Part shown: piece by piece, positions 1 to 5,679 of the stretch | Layout: the number at the start of each line of letters is the position of its first letter | Position numbering within the stretch: position 1 is the stretch's first letter | Origin: a virus | Virus record (IMG/VR): IMGVR_UViG_3300018875_000063 | Span: 1-21,374 of that record | DNA: 21,374 bases | Reading direction: 5' to 3' (one strand) | Program-made: the position numbers and the translations under genes | Notes under the pieces: generated by a model | Told to the model about the DNA's origin: nothing | Database searches by the model: none | What the model saw: the letters and a program-made list of their open reading frames with translations, nothing else

Positions 1-798
1 ATGATATCGGCCATTGATGCAGGCAATTACATGACCAAGTTTTTTGACGGTCGGCAGCTGAGGGCGTTCCCCTCCCTGATCGGGGAGTACCGGGAACGCA
101 ACCTCCGGCAGCAGCACGGGGATTATGATTTCGAGTTTGAATACGAAGGCCAGCGGGGATTCGCCGGCACGCTTGCTCTACATGAGAGTGAATGCGCGGA
201 AAGCCGGAAAGGCGAGAGCAAAGCGCATCCGGATGCCCGCCTGCGAATCCTGCTTGCGCTGCACCAGTTTGGCGAGGGAATAGAGCATCAGATCATTGTC
301 GGCCAGCCGATCAGCACGCATCAGGAGGCAGAGAAGGCAGCCATCAAGGAGATGCTTTGCGGTCGGCATGAGCTAATCGTGAACGGACAGCGGAAGATCA
401 TCGTCATCCGGCGCTGCGAGGTGGCGGCGGAGGGGGTGACGGCGGGCCTCCTGGTTCCCGGCGGCGGAGTGATCAGGGTAATCGATGTCGGCAGCGGTAC
501 GGTCAATTTCGGCACGCTGATCGATCGCCGGTTTAACGACCGCGGGAGCTTTACGCTGGGGACCGGGATGGAGACGCTTCGATCCGTTAAACCTGCAGAT
601 TTCGCCCGCCAGATCGCTCTCAGGGCGCTTGCCGGGGGCTGGAAGGCTAATGATAGGGTTTACCTATGCGGGGGCGGAGCTGGGGCCGTCTTGGAGGCCC
701 TGCGGGCGTACTTCCCTGGTATCCAGTTGATCGAGGGCGATCCGCAGTATGCCAACGTAAAAGCGTTCTTCTTGATCGCGAGGAGGGTCTATGGCTAA
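1..798 (+). CDS. parM: ParM-like actin-family ATPase (plasmid/prophage segregation)
   Basis: This 265-residue protein is predicted to polymerise with ATP and push DNA copies apart, as ParM and Alp proteins do on plasmids. The actin-fold signatures are visible in order: phosphate-1 loop DAGNYMTK at residues 6-13, a central FPSLIGEYRERN stretch typical of Alp proteins, phosphate-2 loop VIDVGSGTVNFGTL near 162-175, and an adenosine-motif glycine run CGGGAGAV near 224-231. It is shorter than ParM of R1 (about 320 residues), yet the N-terminus begins exactly at the phosphate-1 strand, so it is probably complete. The start sits at base 1, so its ribosome binding site and any upstream centromere cannot be seen. 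It overlaps the next gene by 8 bp, as parM-parR pairs often do. The family assignment is firm; the role in segregation is inferred. Confidence 0.85.
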   Translation: MISAIDAGNYMTKFFDGRQLRAFPSLIGEYRERNLRQQHGDYDFEFEYEGQRGFAGTLALHESECAESRKGESKAHPDARLRILLALHQFGEGIEHQIIVGQPISTHQEAEKAAIKEMLCGRHELIVNGQRKIIVIRRCEVAAEGVTAGLLVPGGGVIRVIDVGSGTVNFGTLIDRRFNDRGSFTLGTGMETLRSVKPADFARQIALRALAGGWKANDRVYLCGGGAGAVLEALRAYFPGIQLIEGDPQYANVKAFFLIARRVYG

Positions 799-1003
799 GG
801 AGATCCGGATTATTCAGGTGGCATTTAATGTGCTCGACCCTGACCAGCTGCAGCTCTACAATCACGTCCAGGAGCGGCCGAATAAGTCCGGTTATCTCAA
901 ACGGCTGATTCAGCGGGATGTCGACGGCGGGCACGGCGGCGGCCGACTGGCTGCGCCGGCTCCGGAGCTGGGGAATGATTTTGTCGTTGAAGGTTTTATC
1001 TAA
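791..1003 (+). CDS. ParR-like small DNA-binding adaptor
   Basis: A 70-residue protein whose ATG lies within the end of parM, preceded by AGGAGG at 780-785. The first half reads as a ribbon-helix-helix-like unit: strand IRIIQVAFNV, then DPDQLQLYNHVQERPNKSGYLKRLIQRDV, where the helix ending in YLKRLIQ resembles ParR and Alp-adaptor proteins. The C-terminal third is Gly/Ala-rich and probably flexible, ending in acidic and hydrophobic residues that could contact the filament. The function would be to bind a centromere-like repeat and couple it to ParM filaments. The assignment rests on gene order plus the pattern of the first 45 residues; no alignment was run. It could instead be a small autorepressor of the operon, which ParR proteins usually also are. 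Confidence 0.6.
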   Translation: MAKEIRIIQVAFNVLDPDQLQLYNHVQERPNKSGYLKRLIQRDVDGGHGGGRLAAPAPELGNDFVVEGFI

Positions 1004-1014
1004 GGAGGGAAAAC

Positions 1015-1218
1015 ATGCTTGAGCTGACCGCAATATTTAAAATCCTGGGGATCGGTGTCGTCTCACATTTCTCCAGCACAGTCCTCGAAAATATGGGGCA
1101 TGGTGGCAAGGTGATGTTCGTCAAGATTGCCGGTTACGTTGCTTGTGCCTATGTATCATTTGAGGTCTGGTGGGAGTGCCTGCGGCAGGTTGCCCACACC
1201 TTCGGCGTGCATGTTTGA
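1015..1218 (+). CDS. SpoIIIAC-like small membrane protein
   Basis: A 67-residue protein with two hydrophobic segments, roughly residues 6-24 (IFKILGIGVVSHFSST) and 37-55 (KIAGYVACAYVSFEVWW). The order IFKILGIGVV, TVLENMG, VKIAGY resembles SpoIIIAC, the small integral membrane protein of the SpoIIIA-SpoIIQ channel of endospore formers, in both length and placement of the two segments. This comparison is from memory, not from a search. The start is preceded by AAGGAGGG, 5 bp before ATG. It sits between the ParM/ParR pair and an FtsK/SpoIIIE-type translocase, so a membrane complex with that translocase is possible. A generic holin-like or phage membrane peptide is the alternative. Confidence 0.55.
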   Translation: MLELTAIFKILGIGVVSHFSSTVLENMGHGGKVMFVKIAGYVACAYVSFEVWWECLRQVAHTFGVHV

Positions 1219-1351
1219 TGCTTTGGTAGCTACATTTGCAGATACGTTAGTAAATACAGCAGTAGTATTGCATTAGTAGTACGAGCAAAAACGTTGATTT
1301 ATCGGGAAAAATCGAATTTGTTTTGAGCGGGAGCGAAAAGGGGCGAAGCGA
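1219..1351 (+). repeat. Noncoding gap with TTAGTA/GTAGTA cluster upstream of the translocase gene
   Basis: No gene is visible in these 133 bases. TTAGTA occurs at 1247-1252 and 1273-1278, GTAGTA at 1262-1267, and a further TAGTA at 1277-1281, giving a short cluster of related hexamers. GTAGCTAC at 1227-1234 is a perfect 8-bp palindrome. This could be a promoter/operator for the translocase gene or a secondary ParR site. I see no convincing -35/-10 pair. Confidence 0.3.
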
Positions 1352-2566
1352 ATGATAATGAGCGGAGTGGGTGGGATAGCAATTATTAAGTTAGCGGCAG
1401 CCTGCGGCTGTCTGGGCGGCGCGTGGACGGTCTACAGGACGACGGCAGACTCAATGTATCGGACCAAGATGCGGAAGCTGTTCATTGCCGGAGAAATCTG
1501 CCTAAAGCGCAGGGGGCGGCAGGGGAAGGAGCTCCGTGTGTATCCCCAGGTGAGCCGGGTCACGGTTTATCATGATTGCGTGCAGGTGGTCTTTGTCCTG
1601 CCGAACGGTCTGGATCCAAAGGAGGTCCGTAAACGGGATTGGCTATTCGAGCAAACCTTTGGCGATAACATCGAGCTATCCGGCTCCTCCAAGACGTTCA
1701 CCTTGAACATTTACGGCCAGGAGGTGCGGCGGTTCGATTATGAGCCGGCGGCCGTAGAGAGGGCCGTAGAAGGACTCAAACTGCCTATCTATGTCGGACG
1801 GAGCCGGACAGGGGATGTAGTGTATGACATGACGGAGCACCCGCATTTACTTGTGGCCGGGGAAACCGGCAGCGGGAAGTCCGTCGCTCTGCGGTCCATC
1901 CTTACGACTCTAATCCGGACAGCGGCGGACAAATTGGAATTGTATTGTGCGGACCTGAAGCGGTCGGAGTTCCATTTATTCAAGGGGGTTGCCCGGCAGG
2001 TGGTGGTCGAAGTTCCTCAGCTGCACCAGATCGTCCTCAAGATCCGGAAGGAGATGCGGCGCCGGGGGGATCTGTTGGACCGGGCGGGCCTGGCGAATAT
2101 AGATGATCTGCCGGCGGGGGAACGGCCCCCGTACATCGTGCTGGCGATCGATGAGGTGGCGTTGCTCAAAAAAGAGAGGGAGATGATGGACGGCATCGAG
2201 GAGATCAGCGCGATCGGGCGTGCCCTGGGGGTGTTCTTGATCCTCAGCATGCAGCGGCCGGATGCGGACGTCCTGGACGGTAAATTAAAGAATAACCTGA
2301 CGGTCCGGATGGCATTTCGCCATAGCGATGAGATCAATAGCCGGATCACCATCGGCAGCGGGGAGGCCGCGGACATCCAGCAGAGCCAAAAGGGGCGAAT
2401 GGTGCTCAAGTTAGACGGCCTGACGAACGTCCAGGGGCCGTATCTCGATCTTCCAAAGGCAAAGACACTCCTGGAGCTCTACAAGCGCACAGAGGAGCCT
2501 ACAGCGGCCCAGAAAGAACCGGAATGGCCGAAGGATGATGAAACAATAGAGATAGGGGTGTTGTGA
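1352..2566 (+). CDS. FtsK/SpoIIIE-family DNA translocase
   Basis: A 404-residue ATPase of the FtsK/HerA class. Residues 5-28 form one hydrophobic segment that probably anchors it in the membrane. The ATPase core follows with TEHPHLLVAGETGSGKS (Walker A 170-177), YCADLKRSEF (strand 2, 198-207) and YIVLAIDEVALL (Walker B 261-268). A later LILSMQRPDADVLDGKLKNN stretch is the usual FtsK sensor region, where Q and R coordinate nucleotide. It lacks the long linker and the gamma DNA-recognition domain of chromosomal FtsK, so it resembles the short translocases of plasmids, ICEs and phages such as the anthrax gamma/W-beta group. The ATG has only a weak AAGGGG site upstream. The next gene starts on its stop codon (GTGA), so the two are translationally coupled. 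It probably moves or positions the element's DNA. Confidence 0.85.
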   Translation: MIMSGVGGIAIIKLAAACGCLGGAWTVYRTTADSMYRTKMRKLFIAGEICLKRRGRQGKELRVYPQVSRVTVYHDCVQVVFVLPNGLDPKEVRKRDWLFEQTFGDNIELSGSSKTFTLNIYGQEVRRFDYEPAAVERAVEGLKLPIYVGRSRTGDVVYDMTEHPHLLVAGETGSGKSVALRSILTTLIRTAADKLELYCADLKRSEFHLFKGVARQVVVEVPQLHQIVLKIRKEMRRRGDLLDRAGLANIDDLPAGERPPYIVLAIDEVALLKKEREMMDGIEEISAIGRALGVFLILSMQRPDADVLDGKLKNNLTVRMAFRHSDEINSRITIGSGEAADIQQSQKGRMVLKLDGLTNVQGPYLDLPKAKTLLELYKRTEEPTAAQKEPEWPKDDETIEIGVL

Positions 2567-3180
2567 AGGTGAACGCGCGCGACAGAGCGATCGTGGCTGA
2601 TCTGGTACGATTCCGCTGCCTGACCCGGGATGATGTGGCGGAGCTTCACTTTTACAACGTCAAGAACCCGGTCACTCAGGCGAACATGGTCCTTAAGCGG
2701 CTGCGGCGGGATGACCTCATTACCTGCGCCACGGATCGGCGAAAGTACATCTATTTCCCGGTGCCGGGCATCAAAAAGGACAGCGCAAAGATAGGGCACT
2801 TCCTGGCTATCGTGGACTTTTACAAGCAGATCCGGAAGGTGGAGGCGCCACGGGTATTCGATGTGGAGCCTAAGCTCGGCGGAAAGGGGCGGCCGGAGCC
2901 GGATGTGTTTTGCATCTGGAAGGGAGCACCGTGGTTTGTGGAGATCCAGCGCTCAACATTTACTGATAAGGTCATGCAGGAGAAGCTGAACCGATATGAG
3001 CAGTATTATCTTAGCGGGGAATGGGAACGGGAGGCGTGGCAGCCGGCGGCCAAAAAGGTATTCCCGTATGTGTGGATCGTCGGGGCTGGCGCCGGCAGTT
3101 ACCGTACCGCAGGAAGGTCATTCAGAGTGTTCCAGGACAGTGTTGATGGGATGAAAAAGAGATTGGGGATTGATTCCTGA
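2563..3180 (+). CDS. Replication-relaxation family protein
   Basis: A 205-residue protein starting with GTG that overlaps the preceding TGA. The N-terminal 75 residues form a winged helix: RDRAIVADLVRFRCLTRDDV is followed by VLKRLRRDDLI and a basic wing with aromatic YIYFPV. The C-terminal part carries PEPDVFCIW and FVEIQRSTFTDK, a D...ExQ arrangement like the core of PD-(D/E)xK nucleases that is common in the replication-relaxation family. Such proteins are regularly found beside FtsK-type translocases in Firmicutes plasmids and prophages, as here. Whether it cuts DNA is unknown. A second in-frame GTG at 2569 is an alternative start. The family call is fairly secure; the role in replication is by family name only. 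Confidence 0.75.
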   Translation: MKVNARDRAIVADLVRFRCLTRDDVAELHFYNVKNPVTQANMVLKRLRRDDLITCATDRRKYIYFPVPGIKKDSAKIGHFLAIVDFYKQIRKVEAPRVFDVEPKLGGKGRPEPDVFCIWKGAPWFVEIQRSTFTDKVMQEKLNRYEQYYLSGEWEREAWQPAAKKVFPYVWIVGAGAGSYRTAGRSFRVFQDSVDGMKKRLGIDS

Positions 3181-3277
3181 TTCTGGAATGTGTTATTATG
3201 TTGCACATATCATACTTTGTTAATGATAAATCTAACCCCTAGCCGTACAGGGGCATCAAATATCAAATTAGATTCAA

Positions 3278-3291
3278 TATAGTGGTATAAC
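3278..3291 (+). promoter_or_regulatory. Possible promoter for the structured RNA
   Basis: TATAGT at 3278-3283 would place a transcription start near 3290, just before the first arm of the RNA. TATAAC at 3286-3291, preceded by TGG, is an alternative extended -10 that would start inside the arm, near 3298. Neither has a good -35, so this is tentative. A 5-bp stem (3236-3240 with 3249-3253) lies upstream and could end transcription from the preceding gene, though it has no T tract. Confidence 0.3.
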
Positions 3292-3463
3292 AAAGGCCGC
3301 TACAATTATCAAGTTTAAGAAGTGTTGAGCAGTATTAAAGTAATCATCTCAATTAAAAAAAACGCTATTTCAATAAAGTTTAGAACTGTACTTTATTGAG
3401 CATTAGTGTTTTGAAGAGATGGTGATACTCAACCTTCCCTTGATTATTGTAGCGGCCTTTTTT
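3292..3463 (+). ncRNA. Presumptive rod-shaped noncoding RNA with terminator
   Basis: This 172-nt AT-rich segment folds back on itself over its entire length. The closing stem pairs 3292-3313 with 3439-3460 (21 of 22 positions) and is followed by a T6 run at 3458-3463, as in an intrinsic terminator. Inside are GAAG 3319-3322 with CTTC 3434-3437, GTTGAG 3324-3329 with CTCAAC 3428-3433, CATCTC 3345-3350 with GAGATG 3416-3421, AAAACGCTA 3359-3367 with TAGTGTTTT 3404-3412 (one G-U), and a perfect 10-bp hairpin, 3370-3379 with 3390-3399. No ORF of note lies inside. The shape, size and U tail recall a regulatory RNA such as a 6S-like rod, but no known family is recognised. A snap-back mobile repeat is less likely because no target duplication flanks it. 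Confidence 0.6.
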
Positions 3464-3476
3464 CATTTAAAAACTG

Positions 3477-3574
3477 AAAGGAGGTGATGCTGGATTAATT
3501 TTCAAATTCGGCATTCGACACTTTGCGACAGCGAAGTCAAAAGGAAAGAATTAGAATGTAGGAAGCACATGTGA
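3477..3574 (+). other. Perfect Shine-Dalgarno with only a tiny ORF (AUU start?)
   Basis: AAAGGAGGTGAT at 3477-3488 is a full-length anti-16S match, stronger than most sites in this window, yet the ATG inside it (3487) yields only three codons. Nine bases after GGAGG an ATT at 3494 opens a 27-codon frame ending at TGA 3572-3574, with basic and charged content (DSEVKRKELECRKHM near its end). It may be a leader peptide with an unusual start, a decayed gene, or a chance 16S-like site. No homology is recognised. Confidence 0.2.
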
Positions 3575-3596
3575 GTGTTAAGTGTTACTTAACACT
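3574..3596. repeat. Perfect 10-bp inverted repeat
   Basis: AGTGTTAAGT at 3574-3583 and its exact reverse complement at 3587-3596 are separated by GTT. No T run follows on either strand, so an operator or protein-binding dyad is more likely than a terminator. A second small dyad, GAGTAG 3609-3614 with CTACTC 3620-3625, overlaps the stop codon of the leftward gene next door and may help end its transcript. Confidence 0.5.
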
Positions 3597-3619
3597 TTAC
3601 TCGGGGAGGAGTAGATTAA

Positions 3620-3847
3620 CTACTCATTCCTGCTACTGTCCCATTTCAGTACATAAAGATCGGTCACACGACAATTAAGGAAATATGCGGCGTTAATTGC
3701 GAATGTAAGAGACATCTTTGCCTCGCCAGATATCAATTGGCTAACGTATGAACGCGAGCACTTCATGTGTCTAGCGAACTCCGCTTGCGTAATTCCCTTG
3801 TCATCAAGTCGATCTTGTAGCAGGCAGTCCCCGAGTAGGAACGCCAA
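3620..3847 (-). CDS. Small XRE-family (Cro/CI-type) regulator
   Basis: A 75-residue leftward protein consisting almost wholly of an HTH_3-type domain. The helix-turn-helix is ITQAEFARHMKCSRSYVSQL at residues 19-38, followed by ISGEAKMSLTFAINAAYFL. The start is TTG (3845-3847), supported by AAAGGAG ten bases upstream; no ATG is available in frame. It lies downstream of the larger repressor in the same orientation, but with a 208-bp gap holding its own promoter region and repeated GTTCG motifs, so it is probably regulated separately. It may act as a second lysogeny regulator. Its targets are unknown; the 12-bp repeats upstream are good candidates. Confidence 0.75.
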   Translation of the reverse strand: MAFLLGDCLLQDRLDDKGITQAEFARHMKCSRSYVSQLISGEAKMSLTFAINAAYFLNCRVTDLYVLKWDSSRNE

Positions 3848-3880
3848 GATCGGTTAACTCCTTTCGTTCAAATTTTAGAC

Positions 3881-3916
3881 ATATTACGTTCGTGTTTTTG
3901 TTCGCGTTTTTGTTCG
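3881..3916 (-). promoter_or_regulatory. Three GTTCG direct repeats at exact 12-bp spacing, upstream of the small XRE gene
   Basis: GTTCG begins at 3888, 3900 and 3912; the first two are part of 12-mers TTCGTGTTTTTG and TTCGCGTTTTTG. On the leftward strand they lie just before a -10-like TAATAT (complement of 3881-3886), covering the place where a -35 should be. No good -35 is visible. Direct repeats here suggest a regulator binding in tandem on one face (12 bp is roughly one helical turn), possibly an activator or autorepressor. The role is inferred. Confidence 0.45.
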
Positions 3917-4055
3917 AGGGGTGATATACTCAATTTAAATCGATGCTGACGGAAATTTATTACATCCAGGGAGTGATGACTTATTCGAAAAGAAATTAAT
4001 CTTAAGGTGTTATCTGTGATCATGGGTAGAGAACCTGACTTCTTAATAAATGTTG

Positions 4056-4898
4056 TCAAATGTTCTTCTTCTGTTCACGATAAAGACGCTCAGCTCGTAC
4101 AGCGGCGATCATCCGAGCGTATTCCTCATCAGTCAATTCCTGACCATCAACCTTAAAGGAGAATGCTTCTTTAATTTCTTCGTCTGAAAGTTCCAATGAT
4201 TTTTCATAAAGCTCTACCTCTGCATTATAAGAGGGAGGGCTTTCTTTGATTTCATTATTCAAGAATGGAATACTGATACCTTCTTTAGCACAAAAAATAA
4301 TTAGTTCATTCCAGAAATCTGATAAGCCTTTTTTCGTAAAGGTACGATCCTTTAAATTTTCAATTCCTTTTTTAACTGTATTGTAATTATAGAACCTATT
4401 AAATTCCTCGACAGCCATCTCTTTATCAGATTCAGTTATTTGGTCCTCTTCTGAATGTATATAATCGTAATACCAATCATCAAAGTCATTGGTGCTTCTA
4501 AACGATGATCCCTTTGTAACAGATGCTATATCAGCGGCATATCCACCAAATATCGAGAATATCTGTTTGTGATACTTCGTCGGAAACTCATTCATGTCAT
4601 TCACAACATTTTTCACAAGTTGAATTAATCTATCCTCGAGTTTTTCCTCCTCCTGATACATATCTATTAATTCATAATCTTCTTTGTTTAGATACCCTGC
4701 TGCAATCATAATCTCTGGATAAGTAATTCCTAATGATCTTGCTAACTTTTTTAGTACAGGAGCTTTTGGAGGATTCCGATCTCCACTTTCAACTCTGGAT
4801 AAATGAGAATGGCTGATTCCAGACTTTTCAGCTACCTCGCTTAGAGTTAGCCCATGCTCTTCACGCTTTGATTTGATGAATTGACCAAAATTATTCAT
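4056..4898 (-). CDS. CI-like phage repressor with XRE domain
   Basis: A 280-residue leftward protein. Residues 1-65 form an XRE DNA-binding domain: FGQFIKSKREEHGLTLSEVA, then GISHSHLSRVESGDRNPPKA, where S, H and R residues lie on the recognition helix. The remaining 215 residues are acidic, helical and soluble, with no S24/LexA-type protease motif, so induction probably relies on an antirepressor or another signal rather than self-cleavage. Of three in-frame ATGs, the third (4898) is chosen because GGAGG lies ten bases upstream; the one at 4907 is only one base from it. It faces the Cro-like gene across an operator-rich gap, the standard immunity layout. Lysogeny control is inferred from that layout. 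Confidence 0.8.
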   Translation of the reverse strand: MNNFGQFIKSKREEHGLTLSEVAEKSGISHSHLSRVESGDRNPPKAPVLKKLARSLGITYPEIMIAAGYLNKEDYELIDMYQEEEKLEDRLIQLVKNVVNDMNEFPTKYHKQIFSIFGGYAADIASVTKGSSFRSTNDFDDWYYDYIHSEEDQITESDKEMAVEEFNRFYNYNTVKKGIENLKDRTFTKKGLSDFWNELIIFCAKEGISIPFLNNEIKESPPSYNAEVELYEKSLELSDEEIKEAFSFKVDGQELTDEEYARMIAAVRAERLYREQKKNI

Positions 4899-4952
4899 GA
4901 GTTCCATTCCTCCAAACTCCAAGTTTATATGTGTAGTTCAAGTATTTTTCCG

Positions 4953-4994
4953 TTTGACAAACGTAATTATACACGTAATTTGTCAAAAAGCAAA
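4953..4994 (-). promoter_or_regulatory. Leftward repressor promoter with flanking operator-like sites
   Basis: On the leftward strand TTTGCT (complement of 4989-4994) and TATAAT (complement of 4966-4971) are spaced 17 bp, a good sigma-A-type promoter for the repressor gene. TTTGACAAA at 4953-4961 and TTTGTCAAA at 4979-4987 flank the -10 and resemble the operator half-sites TGTCA/TGACA. ACGTAATT is also repeated 12 bp apart (4961 and 4973). Autoregulation is likely. A rightward TTGACA at 4954-4959 with TAATTT at 4976-4981 is a weaker divergent promoter. Confidence 0.55.
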
Positions 4995-5014
4995 GGAATG
5001 CTAAGGGAAGGGTG

Positions 5015-5026
5015 TGTCAAATGACA
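5015..5026. promoter_or_regulatory. Operator copy 1, TGTCAAATGACA
   Basis: A near-palindrome TGTCA-AA-TGACA in the divergent gap. The identical 12-mer recurs at 5112 and 5362, and a related half-site lies at 5085. This points to the binding site of the repressor or the Cro-like protein. Confidence 0.65.
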
Positions 5027-5076
5027 AAAATACGAAAATACGTTTGGTTATGCGTAAATATGAAGATATTTCAGGT

Positions 5077-5123
5077 TTTGCTAAATGACACAAATCTAGT
5101 ACTATTAATTGTGTCAAATGACA
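5077..5123 (+). promoter_or_regulatory. Rightward early promoter with operators
   Basis: TTTGCT at 5077-5082 and TACTAT at 5100-5105 are spaced 17 bp and would start transcription around 5112, upstream of the Cro-like gene. A partial operator TAAATGACACA (5082-5092) lies in the spacer, and a full TGTCAAATGACA (5112-5123) lies at the expected start site. A protein bound there would block polymerase. The -10 is weak (4 of 6), so the exact promoter is tentative, but the operator copies are plain. Confidence 0.55.
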
Positions 5124-5144
5124 AAACGATAGGAGGTGAGGACA

Positions 5145-5408
5145 TTGAATAGAAAAGCTAATCTCGACACGACTAAACTCCAGGAATACATGGAACGTAA
5201 AGGCATAAACACCTCAGAAATGGCTGCCAAGGTAGGAGTGTCCCCTTCATGTATGTCTCGTGTACTCAACAACAAAAGGGAGCCCAGCGGCCCAGTATGG
5301 TCTGGTTTAATGGTTCATTTCGGAAAGAAAATATTTGATTATATTTTTTTTGAAGACGATGTGTCAAATGACACAAAAGAATATAAGAGAGAGAAGGAGT
5401 TCGCATGA
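5145..5408 (+). CDS. Cro-like XRE regulator
   Basis: An 87-residue rightward HTH protein. The start is TTG at 5145, eight bases after AGGAGG (5131-5136); the GTG at 5136 overlaps that site and is unlikely. The HTH spans about residues 12-45, with GINTSEMAAKVGVSPSCMSR followed by VLNNKREP, a typical recognition helix and trailing Lys/Arg. The tail is aromatic and acidic, then basic. It opens the rightward early operon and should compete with the repressor for the shared operators. One operator copy lies within its own last quarter, so it may also affect elongation. The final ATGA starts the next small gene. Confidence 0.75.
   Translation: MNRKANLDTTKLQEYMERKGINTSEMAAKVGVSPSCMSRVLNNKREPSGPVWSGLMVHFGKKIFDYIFFEDDVSNDTKEYKREKEFA
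5362..5373. promoter_or_regulatory. Intragenic operator copy, TGTCAAATGACA
   Basis: The same 12-mer as in the divergent gap occurs inside the Cro-like coding sequence, and here it is extended to TGTGTCAAATGACACA, the most symmetric copy. It encodes part of VSNDT. A site about 250 bp downstream of the promoter could allow looping with the upstream copies or act as a roadblock. Confidence 0.6.
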
Positions 5409-5566
5409 ATCAGGTTAACAATATCCCGGTTGAAGTTGTCGATCACTACAATGCTCTCCACAGTTTCTTGAACAGCGGTTGCGTCGCTCCCGATCGAATC
5501 GACTTTGTACGAATGGAGATCGCCATGATCGAGCGTGATGTCCCCGGTATAAAGGTGCTTCAATGA
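5405..5566 (+). CDS. Small hypothetical early protein (53 aa)
   Basis: A 53-residue frame starting at ATG 5405, coupled to the Cro-like gene by ATGA and preceded by AAGGAG. The protein begins MNQVNNIPVEVVDHYNALHS and ends IERDVPGIKVLQ; it is acidic with amphipathic helix potential. The next small gene also starts in an ATGA overlap. The strong site and coupling on both sides make it credible despite its size. No family is recognised. Confidence 0.6.
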   Translation: MNQVNNIPVEVVDHYNALHSFLNSGCVAPDRIDFVRMEIAMIERDVPGIKVLQ

Positions 5567-5679
5567 AGATCATTTTGATCATCATCGCATGGCTGCTTCT
5601 CAATCTACTGTTTGTCTGTCGGCGTTTGCTGGCTGCTGAAATGAGAGAAAGGAGAGAGTCCGATGAACATCCGCGTTGA
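5563..5679 (+). CDS. Single-span membrane peptide (38 aa)
   Basis: A 38-residue frame starting at ATG 5563 inside the previous stop (ATGA). Residues 2-19 (KIILIIIAWLLLNLLFVC) form one strongly hydrophobic segment, followed by a basic, charged tail RRLLAAEMRERRESDEHPR. It overlaps the antirepressor start by 17 bp. It has no clear site of its own, so translation would rely on coupling. A small phage membrane effector or anchor is possible; no family is recognised. Confidence 0.5.
   Translation: MKIILIIIAWLLLNLLFVCRRLLAAEMRERRESDEHPR

Noticed and set aside
3292-3463. Miniature transposable element
   Set aside because: Terminal inverted arms exist, but no flanking target duplication is visible and internal stems plus T6 fit an RNA better. 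Copy number in the host could not be checked.
3868-4059. Leftward 63-codon frame between the two XRE genes
   Set aside because: No ribosome binding site, odd composition, and it covers the promoter and GTTCG repeats of the small XRE gene.
4899-4922. Longer N-terminus for the CI-like repressor
   Set aside because: The two upstream ATGs lie before or one base after the GGAGG site; only ATG 4898 has workable spacing.
5136-5144. GTG start at 5136 for the Cro-like gene
   Set aside because: It overlaps the AGGAGG site itself; TTG 5145 has correct spacing.
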